NCBI RefSeq assembly: GCF_000003815.2
Contig: NC_049979.1
Span: 479,837-543,836 of the forward strand
Length of the DNA stretch: 64,000 nucleotides
Origin: Branchiostoma floridae
Taxonomy: Eukaryota > Chordata > Leptocardii > Amphioxiformes > Branchiostomatidae
Reading direction: 5' to 3'
Every line of letters starts with the position of its first letter. The stretch's first letter is position 1. Below, piece by piece: positions 47,635 through 59,775 of the stretch. Under the pieces are notes generated by a model. The model saw only the letters and a list, made by a program, of their open reading frames with translations. It was not told where the DNA came from and did no database searches. The position numbers were made by a program, and so were the translations under genes.

Positions 47635-47830
47635 GTATGATTGTTTGTTTGTTTGTTTGTTTGAACCTCTTTTCATTCCCAAACAGCTTGCATCAGCCGG
47701 CAGGCCTTTTTTATGTCATGAGGGAGGAGGTGAGGGTCAGAAAAAATATTACAACAATAGAGATTAGATGATGAAAGCCCTTACAAATCTATCCACAGAT
47801 CCATACATACACATACATGTACATTTACAT
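47635..47830 (-). repeat. LINE/SINE 3' tail with GTTT repeat, copy 2
   Basis: (GTTT)n, 'gaacctcttttcattcccaa', 'cagccggcaggcctttttta', 'gagggtcagaaaa' and 'acatttacatggta'; same order as at 39695-39870. Confidence 0.6.
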
Positions 47831-47869
47831 GGTATCTCAAAAACACATAACCAAACCATTACACTCCCA

Positions 47870-48110
47870 TCCATCTGCACTGGTGCTAATCTTCCCGCCT
47901 ACAGAATCCATTGTGCCCGATAAGAGAAATTGCAGGCGATTATGTCTGCTGTGGAAGTCTATCATAACGGCTCATAAAACCCAAACAAAATGGGCCAGAG
48001 ATGGACCTCGCTGATTCGCCTCCGCCGCCCTGCATCACGGAAACGGCCATTAGACACGCCAAATGGGGGAAGCATAAAACTGATCGTCGAGAGGTCCGAG
48101 AATAACATCC
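47870..48110. other. Candidate conserved non-coding element
   Basis: Repeat-free block with 'ctggtgctaatcttcc', 'cgataagagaaattgc', 'gctcataaaaccc' and 'cggccattagacacgcc'. Hox/GATA-type cores are frequent. Compositional call only. Confidence 0.3.
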
Positions 48111-48332
48111 ACTGAGTGTGAGACGATTTGTCACAATAGTCTTCAGGCAAAAACAATCTAGCCAGACAGCGGTGATGGAGAAAGATTTAAGCTTTTCTCA
48201 ATTTTATTAGCTTGACGATGCTATTACTATCATGATTATACTTTTTTCAAATTGAAGTAGTGTGAACTACATTTCTGTGGAACAGATGAAGGAAATACAG
48301 TTACTCAGGACGTTTTTGGGTAGTCTGATGAA

Positions 48333-48415
48333 ATCACGCTTATAGCAGCCTGCCCAACATCAAGTCATCTCTAGAGGAGGGGCTAGTTACAACCCCGGTC
48401 AGCGGAGTTTGCGAG
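48333..48415 (+). repeat. Short retroposon-like repeat, copy 1
   Basis: 'tagtctgatgaaatcacgct', 'tatagcagcctgcccaacat', 'ggaggggctagttacaaccc' and 'cagcggagtttgcga' match, in order, the 103-bp insertion at 63052-63154. No target duplication is visible at this copy. Confidence 0.65.
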
Positions 48416-49285
48416 TTTTGTGGGGATGCTATCCGAACTCCAACCAAACAGTACCCTGAATTTGAAGCTTCAGACTTTAAACTGAATATTATGTATGTGA
48501 AAGAAGCTCAGCTATGAGTGTATATCCTCCAAGGCTAGCATGATTAAGTGTTGATATCACACACATGTGTGCAGAATAGCCTGGCCCCATCTCCCCCATC
48601 TGAGCATTAATTTTGGTCTCCACGTCCTGCATCATTTCAGGATGGATTTCACTTTCCCTTGTACTTTAGTGGCATGAAAAAAGAGAAAGTAAATTTGGAT
48701 GACATCTGTGTGCGCATCAATTTTTGGCCGTTTCCAAAAAAAAACAAGTTTTTGCCAATGCTGTAAATCATACAAAATAACTGCAAACCGAGCAAAAATC
48801 AATGTCCTTTGATAAGGTAGATTTTAGAAGTTAATGTAGAATGCCAACGTCAATTCCAAGGTCAAAGAAAAAGATGTAAAAGAACAAAAATAAAAGAATC
48901 TATTATTCAGTATATCTGCCATAGTCTGTGTGTTTAGTCATTTGCTAAAACATCTGTTCACTTAAATGTAAAAGTAAAGGCAACTTCTTTGGGTGAGGGG
49001 GAGTTTTTGCATCAGTTTTGGGGTTTCCACAGGATGTCATCCATATAATCAAATGAACCTGGACTTACCAGGATCCTGTGACTTGGATCCTGTGCCTACA
49101 GATGACATCACAATGACAGATGTCCATCCTGGACAGAGACGTATGGATGACATCACGATGACAGATGTCCCGCTTAGAGTGGTGGGATTAATCTGACTGA
49201 TAACGGATGTGTAACTGTAAAGCAAGATATCACCATCAATCAAATACTATGATGTGACAGATATGTGTGTCTACTGAAAAAAGAA
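48416..49285. other. Intergenic DNA with a 55-bp imperfect tandem
   Basis: 'gatgacatcacaatgacagatgtccatc' near 49102 and 'gatgacatcacgatgacagatgtcccgc' near 49145 are imperfect tandem copies; an AP-1/CRE-like 'tgacatca' is repeated in them. No gene recognised. Confidence 0.45.
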
Positions 49286-49455
49286 GTTGAATGTGTTTAT
49301 GTGTGTGTCTATGATTGTGTGCTTGTATGTGTGTGTGTTGTATGCATGTGTACGAGTGCATATGTGTGAGACTCAGTATGTATTTGTATTTGTGTTTGTG
49401 TGTGTGTGTGTGTGTACAAGTGCATGTGTGTGTGTGTGTGTGTGTGTACAATGTA
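49286..49455. repeat. TG-rich microsatellite
   Basis: Interrupted (TG)n. A fragment of the TA-flanked MITE follows at 49470-49515 ('gaacataaaaccactgcaaa', 'gtatttacagta'). Confidence 0.85.
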
Positions 49456-49671
49456 CCTTGCTGAATGTGAAAACTGAGAACATAAAACCACTGCAAACAT
49501 TGCAGTATTTACAGTACGTTCAGATACCATAGGCCAATCAATGTAGTATGACCTAATTGACCCAAGAGACAACAAAGACTGATTCAGAACTGACAACTCG
49601 CCTCTGGTCGTGATTGATGAAAACCAACCAAACCTGGGCGGTCTCCAGGACACGACTCGTCCTTCCGTCCT

Positions 49672-49836
49672 CAGGAATAAACAAGTCCACTAGCCCTATT
49701 GTCCAGGGCAAGTGAAAGTGCTGTTCGGGCAAGTGCATGTCCTACTCCACTTGTCCGATCGGGCAAGCAAGATTTTTCCATTGATTTTAGTGCAATTTTG
49801 ATATACTTGTTACTTTTTACAGTCATGACATCAAGC
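49672..49836 (-). mobile_element. hAT-like element family B (CAGGGTTGGACAAG ends), truncated by a gap
   Basis: Starts CAGGAATAAACAAGTCCACTAG-like and continues 'gtccagggcaagtgaaagtg', 'cttgtccgatcgggcaagca', 'gttactttttacagtcatga'. These are the reverse complement of the element at 59776-60134. The other end is lost in the N run. Confidence 0.8.
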
Positions 49837-50734
49837 NNNNNNNNNNNNNNNNNNNNNNNNNNNNNNNNNNNNNNNNNNNNNNNNNNNNNNNNNNNNNNNN
49901 NNNNNNNNNNNNNNNNNNNNNNNNNNNNNNNNNNNNNNNNNNNNNNNNNNNNNNNNNNNNNNNNNNNNNNNNNNNNNNNNNNNNNNNNNNNNNNNNNNNN
50001 NNNNNNNNNNNNNNNNNNNNNNNNNNNNNNNNNNNNNNNNNNNNNNNNNNNNNNNNNNNNNNNNNNNNNNNNNNNNNNNNNNNNNNNNNNNNNNNNNNNN
50101 NNNNNNNNNNNNNNNNNNNNNNNNNNNNNNNNNNNNNNNNNNNNNNNNNNNNNNNNNNNNNNNNNNNNNNNNNNNNNNNNNNNNNNNNNNNNNNNNNNNN
50201 NNNNNNNNNNNNNNNNNNNNNNNNNNNNNNNNNNNNNNNNNNNNNNNNNNNNNNNNNNNNNNNNNNNNNNNNNNNNNNNNNNNNNNNNNNNNNNNNNNNN
50301 NNNNNNNNNNNNNNNNNNNNNNNNNNNNNNNNNNNNNNNNNNNNNNNNNNNNNNNNNNNNNNNNNNNNNNNNNNNNNNNNNNNNNNNNNNNNNNNNNNNN
50401 NNNNNNNNNNNNNNNNNNNNNNNNNNNNNNNNNNNNNNNNNNNNNNNNNNNNNNNNNNNNNNNNNNNNNNNNNNNNNNNNNNNNNNNNNNNNNNNNNNNN
50501 NNNNNNNNNNNNNNNNNNNNNNNNNNNNNNNNNNNNNNNNNNNNNNNNNNNNNNNNNNNNNNNNNNNNNNNNNNNNNNNNNNNNNNNNNNNNNNNNNNNN
50601 NNNNNNNNNNNNNNNNNNNNNNNNNNNNNNNNNNNNNNNNNNNNNNNNNNNNNNNNNNNNNNNNNNNNNNNNNNNNNNNNNNNNNNNNNNNNNNNNNNNN
50701 NNNNNNNNNNNNNNNNNNNNNNNNNNNNNNNNNN
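49837..50734. other. Assembly gap (898 N)
   Basis: N run between a transposon and the 71-bp satellite. Satellite arrays commonly cause such breaks, so the true length is doubtful. Confidence 0.95.
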
Positions 50735-52771
50735 AGTGTGCTCTATACAGAGTGCCTGTATGTATATAATGTATCACAGCCCTGCAAAGAACACAGTTTT
50801 ATCTCAGTGTGCTCTATAGAGAGTGCCTTGATGTTTATTAAGTGTCACAGCCCTGCAAAGCACACAGTTTTCTCTCTGTGTGCTCTATACAGAGTGCCTT
50901 GATGTTTATAATGTATCACAGCCCTGCAAAGCACACAGTTTTATTTCAGCGTGCTCTATAGAGAGTGCCTTGATGTATATTAAGTGTCACACCCATGCAA
51001 AGCACACAGTTTTCTGTCTGTTTTCTCTATAGAGAGTGCCTTTATGTATATAATGTATCACAGCCATACAAAGCACAGTTTTACTTCAGTCTGCTCTATA
51101 GAGAGTGCCTTGATGTTTATTAAGTGTCACAGCCACGCAGAGCACAGTTTTACCTCAGTCTGCTCTATCCAAAGTGCCTTGATGTTTATAAAGTATAACA
51201 GCCCTGTAAAGAACACAGTTTTCCTTCAGTCTGCTCTATCCAAAGTGCCTTGATGTTTATTAAGTGTAACAGCCCTGCAAAGAACACAGTTTTACTTCAG
51301 TCTGCTCTATCCAAAGTGCCTTGATGTTTATAAAGTATAACAGCCCTGCAAAGAACACAGTTTTCCTTCAGTCTGCTCTATCCAAAGTGCCTTGATGTTT
51401 GTAAAGTATAACAGCCATGCAAAGAACAGTTTTACTTCAGTCTGCTCTATCCAAAGTGCCTTGATGTTTATAAAGTATAACAGCCCTGCAAAGAACAGTT
51501 TTACTTCAGTCTGCTCTATCCAAAGTGCCTTGATGTTTGTAAAGTATAACAGACCTGCAAAGAACACAGTTTTACTTCAGTCTGCTCTATAGAAAGTGCC
51601 TTGATGTTTATAAAGTATAACAGCCCTGCAAAGAACACAGTTTTACTTCAGTCTGCTCTATCCAAAGTGCCTTGATGTTTGTAAAGTATAACAGCCCTGC
51701 AAAGAACACAGTTTTACTTCAGTCTGCTCTATCCAAAGTGCCTTGATGTTTATAAAGTATAACAGCCCTGCAAAGAACATAGTTTTACTTCAGTCTGCTC
51801 TATCCAAAGTGCCTTGATGTTTATAAAGTATAACAGCCCTGCAAAGAACACAGTTTTACTTCAGTCTGCTCTATCCAAAGTGCCTTGATGTTTATAAAGT
51901 ATAACAGCCCTGCAAAGAACACAGTTTTACTTCAGCCTGCTCTATCGAAAGTGCCTTGATGTTTATTAAGTGTAACAGCCCTGCAAAGAACACAGTTTTC
52001 CTTCAGTCTGCTCTATCCAAAGTGCCTTGATGTTTATAAAGTATAACAGCCCTGCAAAGAACACAGTTTTACTTCAGCCTGCTCTATCGAAAGTGCCTTG
52101 ATGTTTATTAAGTGTAACAGCCCTGCAAAGAACACAGTTTTCCTTCAGTCTGCTCTATCCAAAGTGCCTTGATGTTTATAAAGTATAACAGCCCTGCAAA
52201 GAACACAGTTTTACTTCAGCCTGCTCTATCCAAAGTGCCTTGATGTTTATAAAGTGTAACAGCCCTGCAAAGAACAGTTATACTTCAGTCTGCTCTATCC
52301 AAAGTGCCTTGATGTTTATAAAGTATAACAGCCCTGCAAAGAACACAGTTTTACTTCAGTCTGCTGTATCCAAAGTGCCTTGATGTTTATAAAGTATAAC
52401 AGCCCTGCAAAGAACACAGTTTTACTTCAGTCTGCTCTATCCAAAGTGCCTTGATGTTTATAAAGTATAACAGCCCTGCAAAGAACACAGTTTTACTTCA
52501 GTCTGCTCTATCCAAAGTGCCTTGATGTTTATAAAGTATAACAGCCCTGCAAAGAACACAGTTTTACTTCAGTCTGCTCTATCCAAAGTGCCTTGATGTT
52601 TATAAAGTATAACAGCCCTGCAAAGAACACAGTTTTACTTCAGTCTGCTCTATCCAAAGTGCCTTGATGTTTATAAAGTATAACAGCCCTGCAAAGAACA
52701 CAGTTTTATTTCAGTCTGCTCTATCCAAAGTGCCTTGATGTTTATAAAGTATAACAGCCCTGCAAAGAACA
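50735..52771. repeat. 71-bp satellite array
   Basis: About 28 units of 71 bp (some 69 bp, lacking 'ca'). Core words: 'cagccctgcaaagaacacag', 'ttttacttcagtctgctcta', 'tccaaagtgccttgatgttt'. The left units (50735-51190) are more diverged and alternate between 'tataatgtatcac' and 'tattaagtgtcac' variants, giving a 142-bp dimer. Right of about 51190 the monomers are homogenised, with one local dimer (tattaagtgtaac type) repeated near 51935 and 52077. The array continues into the gap. Not coding. Confidence 0.95.
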
Positions 52772-52849
52772 GCTTTCCTTCATCAAACTGACAGTCCTAT
52801 CTCAGGAGCAGGTGTTGGGCCAGAATACCCCACAAATTGGAAAATAAAA

Positions 52850-53420
52850 CGGCCCTCATATTTTGAAAATTTAGAGCATCTGTCAGCGGGGTCGCCCCCC
52901 ATAACTGCCGGGACAGGCGGAGGGTTTAATCCCTCCTGGCAGGCGCGGAGCCAGGAGTCCCATTCACTGGGAGGCAGGCGTGCCCGGAGCTGAACTCCCT
53001 TTGTTTGCAGGGGAAGTAATATTCCCATCAATAAACGGCATATCATAGGGGCTATTTCAACATTACTGACACCGGGACTGCCATGTCAGAGAGGTCCCCC
53101 ATTCCGACCGGCCTGCATGGTCTTCCGCTAATTCGAACGGACAGCTGCAGTGCCGGAGGCTATGGTGGGCTCCCGGGATTGACACCGCGCGAAACGAGAC
53201 CTGACAGCGATGGCCATTCAGGCCCCGTAACGACTGAAGCAAGGAAATCAGGATGCCAATACCGGTGATTAACTCGCAGTAGTTGCTGACTAGTCCGGCA
53301 TATTGCACCATTACTCCCTAACGCACACAATCCCTTACGCAAATTCCTCCGGATTACTGCCCCCAGATTGGACCTGACAGCGCTACACTGTTTCCGGGGG
53401 AACTGTTGGGAATTAATTCA
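52850..53420. other. Candidate conserved non-coding element
   Basis: GC-balanced unique block directly after the satellite, with 'gggtttaatccctcc', 'aagtaatattcccatcaata' and 'ccgctaattcgaacgg'. A piece of it (about 53037-53067) is duplicated at 53811-53840. Untested. Confidence 0.3.
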
Positions 53421-53530
53421 TCCTACCAACGTCTGGGAACCCCAGGCAACTTTGACAGGGGAAGAAACTTTTGACCTTGTCTTCGTTACTTCCACCTTCT
53501 CGTCTGTCTGTAAATGTAACCAGTTAAGAT

Positions 53531-54080
53531 TACTTGAGATCATGGGGCCAACTGAATTCAGACAGTTGTATCATGGATCCCCCTGTCAAGTTGTCAGCCC
53601 AGAAAGACACCATGAGATAAAATGTTGATCAATGTGATTTTTACAAAGTCTGACACAAACCAAGGGTCTAAAAGATTGTGCCAATGTGATCATCAATCTG
53701 TTGAGAGTATTTCTTAAGTTTGTAATGTCTTACATTGTAACAGCATGTGTACACTGCAGTGGATGTTGTGATAGAAAAGTAGCACAGAGGTATGCCTAAT
53801 TTTCGGAAATGGCATATCATAGGGGCTATTTCAACATTACTTGAGATGGGGCCAACTGAATTCAGACAGTCGTATCATGGATCACCCTGTCAAGTTGTCA
53901 GCGCCAAGCACAGTGTGTTAAGAAAGACACCAAGAGTCAAAATGTTGATTAATGAGAGAAAAGAATTGTACCATATCTTTCTTATATGACCTCTTATACA
54001 ATGTTGCCTGACGCAAAGGGTGTAAAAGTTTGCGTCAATTTGATTATCAATCTGTTGAGAAGTATTTCTTAACTTTGAAA
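53531..54080. repeat. Diverged duplication, second copy chimeric
   Basis: 'ggggccaactgaattcagac', 'tatcatggatcaccctgtca' and 'gatcatcaatctgttgagag' types occur at 53531-53725 and again at 53840-54080. The second copy is preceded by 'ggcatatcataggggctatt' (53811), a phrase otherwise found at 53037, so two separated source segments are joined there at the word attact. Confidence 0.75.
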
Positions 54081-54429
54081 TAATGCACAACGTATTGAGG
54101 AAGGAATGCATCTTTCACTAGACTGTGTCTTGTATGAAAATGAGCGTCAATCTCTATTCAAACCAATTCAGCTTGACAATAGATGTAAGACAATATCAAA
54201 GCAGGATACTTTTAAGTACAAGTATCTAATGTCATGCACAAATGTTAATGTCATGGATGGAGTGTGTAACGTTAACTATGTCGCCAAGTGTTTTAAAAAG
54301 AGAGAAGAAGCTACCAGAACTGAGTTAAGTAGATGATTAATCCCTACTCCCAAGTACATTAAATTGTACACGTTACTTACACTACTAGTACTATGTCATA
54401 GCAACAACCAAAAATGTAGAAAACCTATG

Positions 54430-56470
54430 ACGCTGCCAGGATGTGGGTGCCCTTTACCCCACTCCTGTCTACATAGAGTACAATCATCGTAATAAGTTCA
54501 GGGTCATCACAATTACAATATCGAGGCATCAGGCGGGCACCCCACGGTTACACAACACTTATGAATGTTACATAATGACTAAAAGGTGAGAATGCCAAGC
54601 TCATCAGTATCAAAACTTCAAAGCAGTGCCAGACAAGCACATCATCTCCATGTGAATCTTGGCATTGAGCCTACATCAAGCAAGGTTGCCGGAAACAGAC
54701 ATTGACAGTAACACCTCGGTCTGGCCTCCAAAAGCCCTATTAGTATTTTGTATAGGTAGTATTTGTTAGATTGATGCGAATCTTGTTATCAAGGGATGTT
54801 GTGACACGAGCTGCTATGACAGTGACAGTAACACCACAGGAGTACCACTGTATACTGCTATCAGACTTCCACACTTCTGAATACACTGCCAGTACCAACC
54901 ACTCACTTCAGGTTGTTACATCATGATTTATTTGAAGTGATGGCGAAAAACATCAAGCAGATGTTCGGCTCCCTTTGACCCACTCCTGACTACAACGATC
55001 ATTCCAAAGAAGTTCAGAGACATCAAAATTTCAATACCAGGAATCAGGTGGGTTTGACATGATCTTAAGTCTTATAAATTTCATAACGCCAAGTTAAGTA
55101 AAGTCACGACTTCAAAACAGACTGCCAGCCAAAAAAATATCAGAATGCGAATCTTGTCATCACGGGATGTCAATAACATCTGCTATGGCAGTGACAGTGA
55201 CAGTAACACCGCAGGAGCACCCGTGTCGCAGAACAAGAACGGCAAGTAGATCCCTTGTCATAATAATTTAAACACTTCTGAGTATAGTTATCTTACAGGC
55301 ACCTGTTGAAGCACTACTTCAGGTAGTTACATCATGATTTATTTGTAGTGATGGCCAAAAAGATCAAGCAGATGTATGGCTCCCTTTGCCCCACTCCTGA
55401 CTACAACAATCATTCCAAATAAGTTCAGAGACATCAAAATTTCAATACCAGGAATCAGGTGGGTTTGACATGATCTTAAGTCTTATAAATTTCACAACGC
55501 CAAGTTAAGTAAAGTCACGACTTCAAAACAGACTGCCAGCCAAAAAAATATCAGAATGCGAATCTTGTCATCACGGGATGCCAATAACATCTGCTATGGC
55601 AGTGACAGTGACAGTAACACCGCGGGAGCACCCCGTGTCGCAGAACAAGAACGGCAAGTAGATCCCTTGTCATCAGGATTTAAACACTTCTGAGTATAGT
55701 TATCTTACTGGCACCTTTTGAAGCACTACTTCAGGTAGTTACATCATGATTTATTTGTAGTGATGGCCAAAAAGATCAAGTAGATGTTTCGTCCCCTTTG
55801 CCCCACTCCTGACTACAACGATCATTCCAAATAAGTTCAGAGACATCACAATTTCAATACCTGGGTATGACATGATCTAAGCTAAAGTTATGATTTCATA
55901 ATGTTCATGATGCCAAGTGAAGCAAAGTCACGACTTCAAAACAGACTGCCAGCCAAAATATATCATGATGCGAATCTTGTCATCGCGGGATGTCAATAAC
56001 ATCTGCCATGACAGTGACAGTAACACTGCGGGAGCACCCCCGTGTCACAGAACAAGAACGGCAAGTGCATCCCTTGTCATCATGATTTAAACACTTCTGA
56101 GTATCTTACAGGCACCTGTTGAAGCACTACTTCAGGTTGTTACATCATGATTTATTTGTAGTGATGGCCAAAAAGATCAAGTAGATGTTCCGTCCCCTTT
56201 GCCCCACTCCTGACTGCAACCATCATTCCAAATAAGTTCCGAGAGATCACAATTTCAATACCTGGGTATGACATGATCTAAAGTTATGATTTCATAATGT
56301 TCATGATGCCAAGTGAAGCAAAGTCACGACTTCAAAACAGACTGCCAGCCAAAATACATCATGATGCGAATCTTGTCATCGCGGGATGCCAATAACATCT
56401 GCTATGACAGTGACAGTAACACCGCGGGAGCACCCGTGTGTCGCAGAACGAGAGCAGCTCTGACAAGTGG
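54430..56470. repeat. Tandem array, about 410-bp unit
   Basis: The landmark 'cactcctgactacaac' lies at 54981, 55392, 55804 and 56205 (spacing 411, 412, 401); a diverged first unit starts at 54460. Units share 'gttcagagacatcaaaattt', 'actgccagccaaaa', 'ggatgtcaataacatctgct' and 'gacagtgacagtaacaccgc'. The last unit passes into unique CpG-richer sequence at about 56440. Confidence 0.9.
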
Positions 56471-58029
56471 ATCCCTCGGCGGGGCGTGTGAGGGACAGGA
56501 ACAGACAGAGTGTGTTTCCCCCGACAACGGCGCTCAGCTCCCGCTCTGTTCGGGTTGTTCCCTCGCGTCACTCTTACTCTGGGGATTTACAAGGCGCTGT
56601 CATGCCTTATCTTTGCAGCGAACTGCTGAAGTAGAACAACCAACTTTTACACAGTCAGTAGACAGTAGAGAGACAGATATCGTTTTGGTCAGGTAGGAGC
56701 TTTTAGCTCCAGCTTGGGCGACTCTTCAGTTCTTTGTGGATGGTCCAATGCTTTATAACGAAAGAAAGACATATTTTGTACATTCATGCCTTGACCAGCT
56801 ATGTACAAGTTGTTGATAATATGCCGTGACTGACAGTATACAGGAAAGTAGGAGCAAAAGCACAGACAATGATGTTATACTAAGCTAATAGAATTATAGC
56901 CAACATCTTCTACAGAATTAGAAGAGAGACAATTACATAGTGGCGTCTCATCCCTTAGACAAGCAGCTCAAAGCTACATGTAAACTTAACATGACTATGT
57001 TCCCTACAGAAAAAAATTCCTTTATTAAGAAACCGGATGTCATCCTAATATATATATATATAAGTGTGTTTTCTGCTGATCTGGCCCATGCTGCCAAGTG
57101 CGGTCCCTACGTACATTGGGTGGCCCTGGGGGAGACACAAGCTCAAGTTTCTACAATTGTATCACTGTGCAACTTGGCAGGTGTTAGCATTTGGCAAGAG
57201 TTTTCACCCAGTCTAGTCCAAGTCTAGCTCAAGTGAAGGCAACCTGATCTACCCTTTGCCGCACACATCACACGTGTAAAGCCAAGCTGTTTGCTGTCAT
57301 GTGCACAGTAGCCCTATAACTTTGCCACCTTTGTTTTCACAGGTTTGGAGCTAGCCTCACAGACTGCAAGGCTCTGTCATTACTGCAACCCGAGGGAGCG
57401 GGATATAAAACCCATTACTCCATCCTTAGAGTTTGCAATACGGATGCCAGACCAATGGTATTTTCCCTACCCGTATCTGTATAGCTCAGGTATACGGCCC
57501 TTTATATATAGATACTTAGTAGTTGGTAGGTCTCTTACATGTATGCTTATTAGTCACTTTGTACATCATGAATAGTGTGGATATCTTTCTATCTTTGTTT
57601 CTGTCTTTGAGTGACTGTTTTACTGTTGATCTGTTTTCATTTTATCCCTAGCTAGCACCCCTGTCAAAGCTGTTGGTACAGAATCTGGCAGCTTGGGTGT
57701 CCGACAGGCCAAGCCCCCTGTCAGAGATAGGCTCAGCCTGTCTGAATTAGCAGCTCTGTCAGATATATGTTCAGGCTGTCTGAGTTAGCAGCTGGTTCCG
57801 ATCCTGTCGAGAAGGGTTGGGTGGCAGAGAAGTCACAGTCACTGCCACAGTGCAGGCCACACGCCTGGCTAGCAGGGGGCAGTCAACTTGAAACCAACAT
57901 GAACTGAATTTGTGGTAAGGATTTTCAATCTTTGATGTACTGAGTATACTGGAGTCTATATTCGTAGTAACTACAAGTCTTCACTTCCATGAATGTCAAG
58001 TCAACACGATTCAGACATGTGTCTGCAAA
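56471..58029. other. Intergenic DNA, no gene recognised
   Basis: CpG-richer and unique at 56440-56690. A TA run lies near 57048-57062. Imperfect short repeats of 'gctgtctgagttagcagct' type occur at 57680-57795. Open frames of up to 127 codons carry no domain. Confidence 0.4.
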
Positions 58030-58674
58030 GTTCAAGAATAAAGATTGATTGACTGACTGACTGAATGACTGACTGACTGACTGACTGTCTGACTGACTGA
58101 CTGTCTGTCTGTCTGACTGACTGACTGACTGTCTGACTGACTGACTGACTGTCTGTCTGACTGACTGTCTGACTGACTTACTGACTGACTGACTGACCGT
58201 CTGACTGACTGTCTGACTGACTGACTGACTGACTGTCTGACTGACTGTCTGACTGACTGACTGACTGACTGACTGTCTGACTGACTGACTGACTGTCTGC
58301 CTGACTGACTGACTGTCCGACTGACTGACTGACTGTCTAACTGTCTGCCTGACTGTCTGACTGTCTGACTGACTGACTGACTGACTGACTGACTGACTGA
58401 CTGTCTGTCTGACTGACTGTCTGACTGACTGACTGACTGTCCGACTGACTGACTGTCTGACTGACTGTCTAACTGACTGCCTGACTGACTGTCTGACTGT
58501 CTGACTGACTGACTGACTGACTGTCTGACTGACTGACTGTCTGACTGACTGACTGACTGTCCGACTGACTGACTGTCTGACTGACTGTCTAACTGACTGC
58601 CTGACTGTCTGTCTGTCTGACTGACTGTCTGTCTGACTGACTGACTGACTGACTGACTGACTGACTGACTGATT
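58030..58674. repeat. GACT/GTCT tetranucleotide array
   Basis: About 640 bp of (GACT)n interspersed with GTCT, with rare CCGT, TAAC and GCCT variants. On the minus strand it gives a stop-free Ser/Gln/Val/Arg run inside a 263-codon frame (57925-58716). The period of 4 makes the three reading phases encode one repeating pattern, which explains the long open frame without selection. Confidence 0.95.
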
Positions 58675-59362
58675 GAATAGGCACTGCAACATTGTCAGGC
58701 TTTTATACATTGACAATGTTCCTGAGGGATCTTTTTTTCTGAAATTTTCTTGAAATTTTCTTTGCTAAGCAGTTGAGGGTCCAGAACTACTTGGTTAAGC
58801 AAAGGGCATTGAACTTGAAATGAATGAACCAAACTTGTGGTGCACATACACACAGGCATTCCAGAAGATTCTACAGTAGTTTGTAAATCCCATGCTTGAA
58901 CTTGATAATAAAGTATGTGTCGAGGCAGCCGTTTCCTACTATTTTCTCTCTAGTCTCTATCAATGTTGAAAAATTCCCCAAATACATGCTGCAGTCCTAC
59001 ATCAACCTCAGATACATATGTTGCTTACTATATAATAATAAACACCATTAACAACAAGTCTATATAATGCATCTTTCAAATTCAGTGTGTTTGAGAGATC
59101 TCTAGTCCCAGAGGTATGCACAGGTTACATACAGATTATACAGGAGTACATTATACTTGGGGACATTGGGTTGAAGATCTGTTTGGGCAAATCTTTTCAG
59201 AGTGGGGGAATACATGTACATGTATATACCCTGGTGGATTTAATTTAGTACATGTTACATACCAGCATATATCCACAAGGTCAGCTTTTATCTTAGTAAA
59301 CCTTCATCACAAAAATTGTTGTCCTTATTTGCGGTGAGGCATCCTCAGTGGGTCATAAGTGA
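58675..59362. other. Intergenic DNA, no gene recognised
   Basis: AT-rich, with a palindromic acatgtacatgtatat near 59212-59227. No gene or repeat identified. Confidence 0.4.
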
Positions 59363-59574
59363 TACTGTAAATGTATTTAAGTTCGCGGGGATTTAATTTC
59401 GCGGTAGCGGGAAAAAGGACTTTTCGCGGTGGATTTAAGTTCGCGGTAACACCATAGACTGCAATCTAATATCATATTAGAAAAATGTTCGCGGTGGTTT
59501 TAAATTCGCGGTGAAGTGGTCACAGCGAAAAACGCGAACATTAATCCACCGCGAACATTTCTGCATTTACAGTA
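59363..59574. mobile_element. TA-flanked MITE with CGCGG-rich interior, copy 2
   Basis: Starts TACTGTAAATGTATTTAAG and ends TCTGCATTTACAGTA, so the ends pair as CTGTAAATG / CATTTACAG between TA dinucleotides. The interior repeats 'ttcgcggtagcggg', 'ttcgcggtggttttaa' and 'ccaccgcgaac'. Matches 10765-10950. Confidence 0.85.
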
Positions 59575-59775
59575 ACTAAATCTAAGTTAGATGCAGGAAA
59601 AACCTGAAGCCAACTGAGATAAGGTGAGTATCTGCTGACATATTGGGAGGATGTTACAGACAGACCAGCCTTGACCGCAGGATGCGCACCTGTCAGCTGG
59701 GGTTTTTATAAGTAACACAACAGTGTCTGGGAGGCATTCCAGTAGTACAATTATAGCTGATGAATATGTAATGCT

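Noticed and set aside
49671-50777. Open frames of more than 350 codons on both strands
   Set aside because: They consist of N-run translation across the 898-N gap.
50735-52771. CRISPR-like array with regular spacing
   Set aside because: The whole 71-bp unit is conserved with no unique spacers, and the genome is eukaryotic; it is a satellite.
53811-53900. Processed (spliced) retrocopy of a transcript
   Set aside because: The join is at a shared ATTACT without GT-AG boundaries or a poly-A tail; a microhomology deletion is simpler.
57925-58716. 263-codon Ser/Gln/Val-rich open frame on the minus strand
   Set aside because: It is the translation of a GACT/GTCT tetranucleotide array, where a stop-free phase arises automatically.
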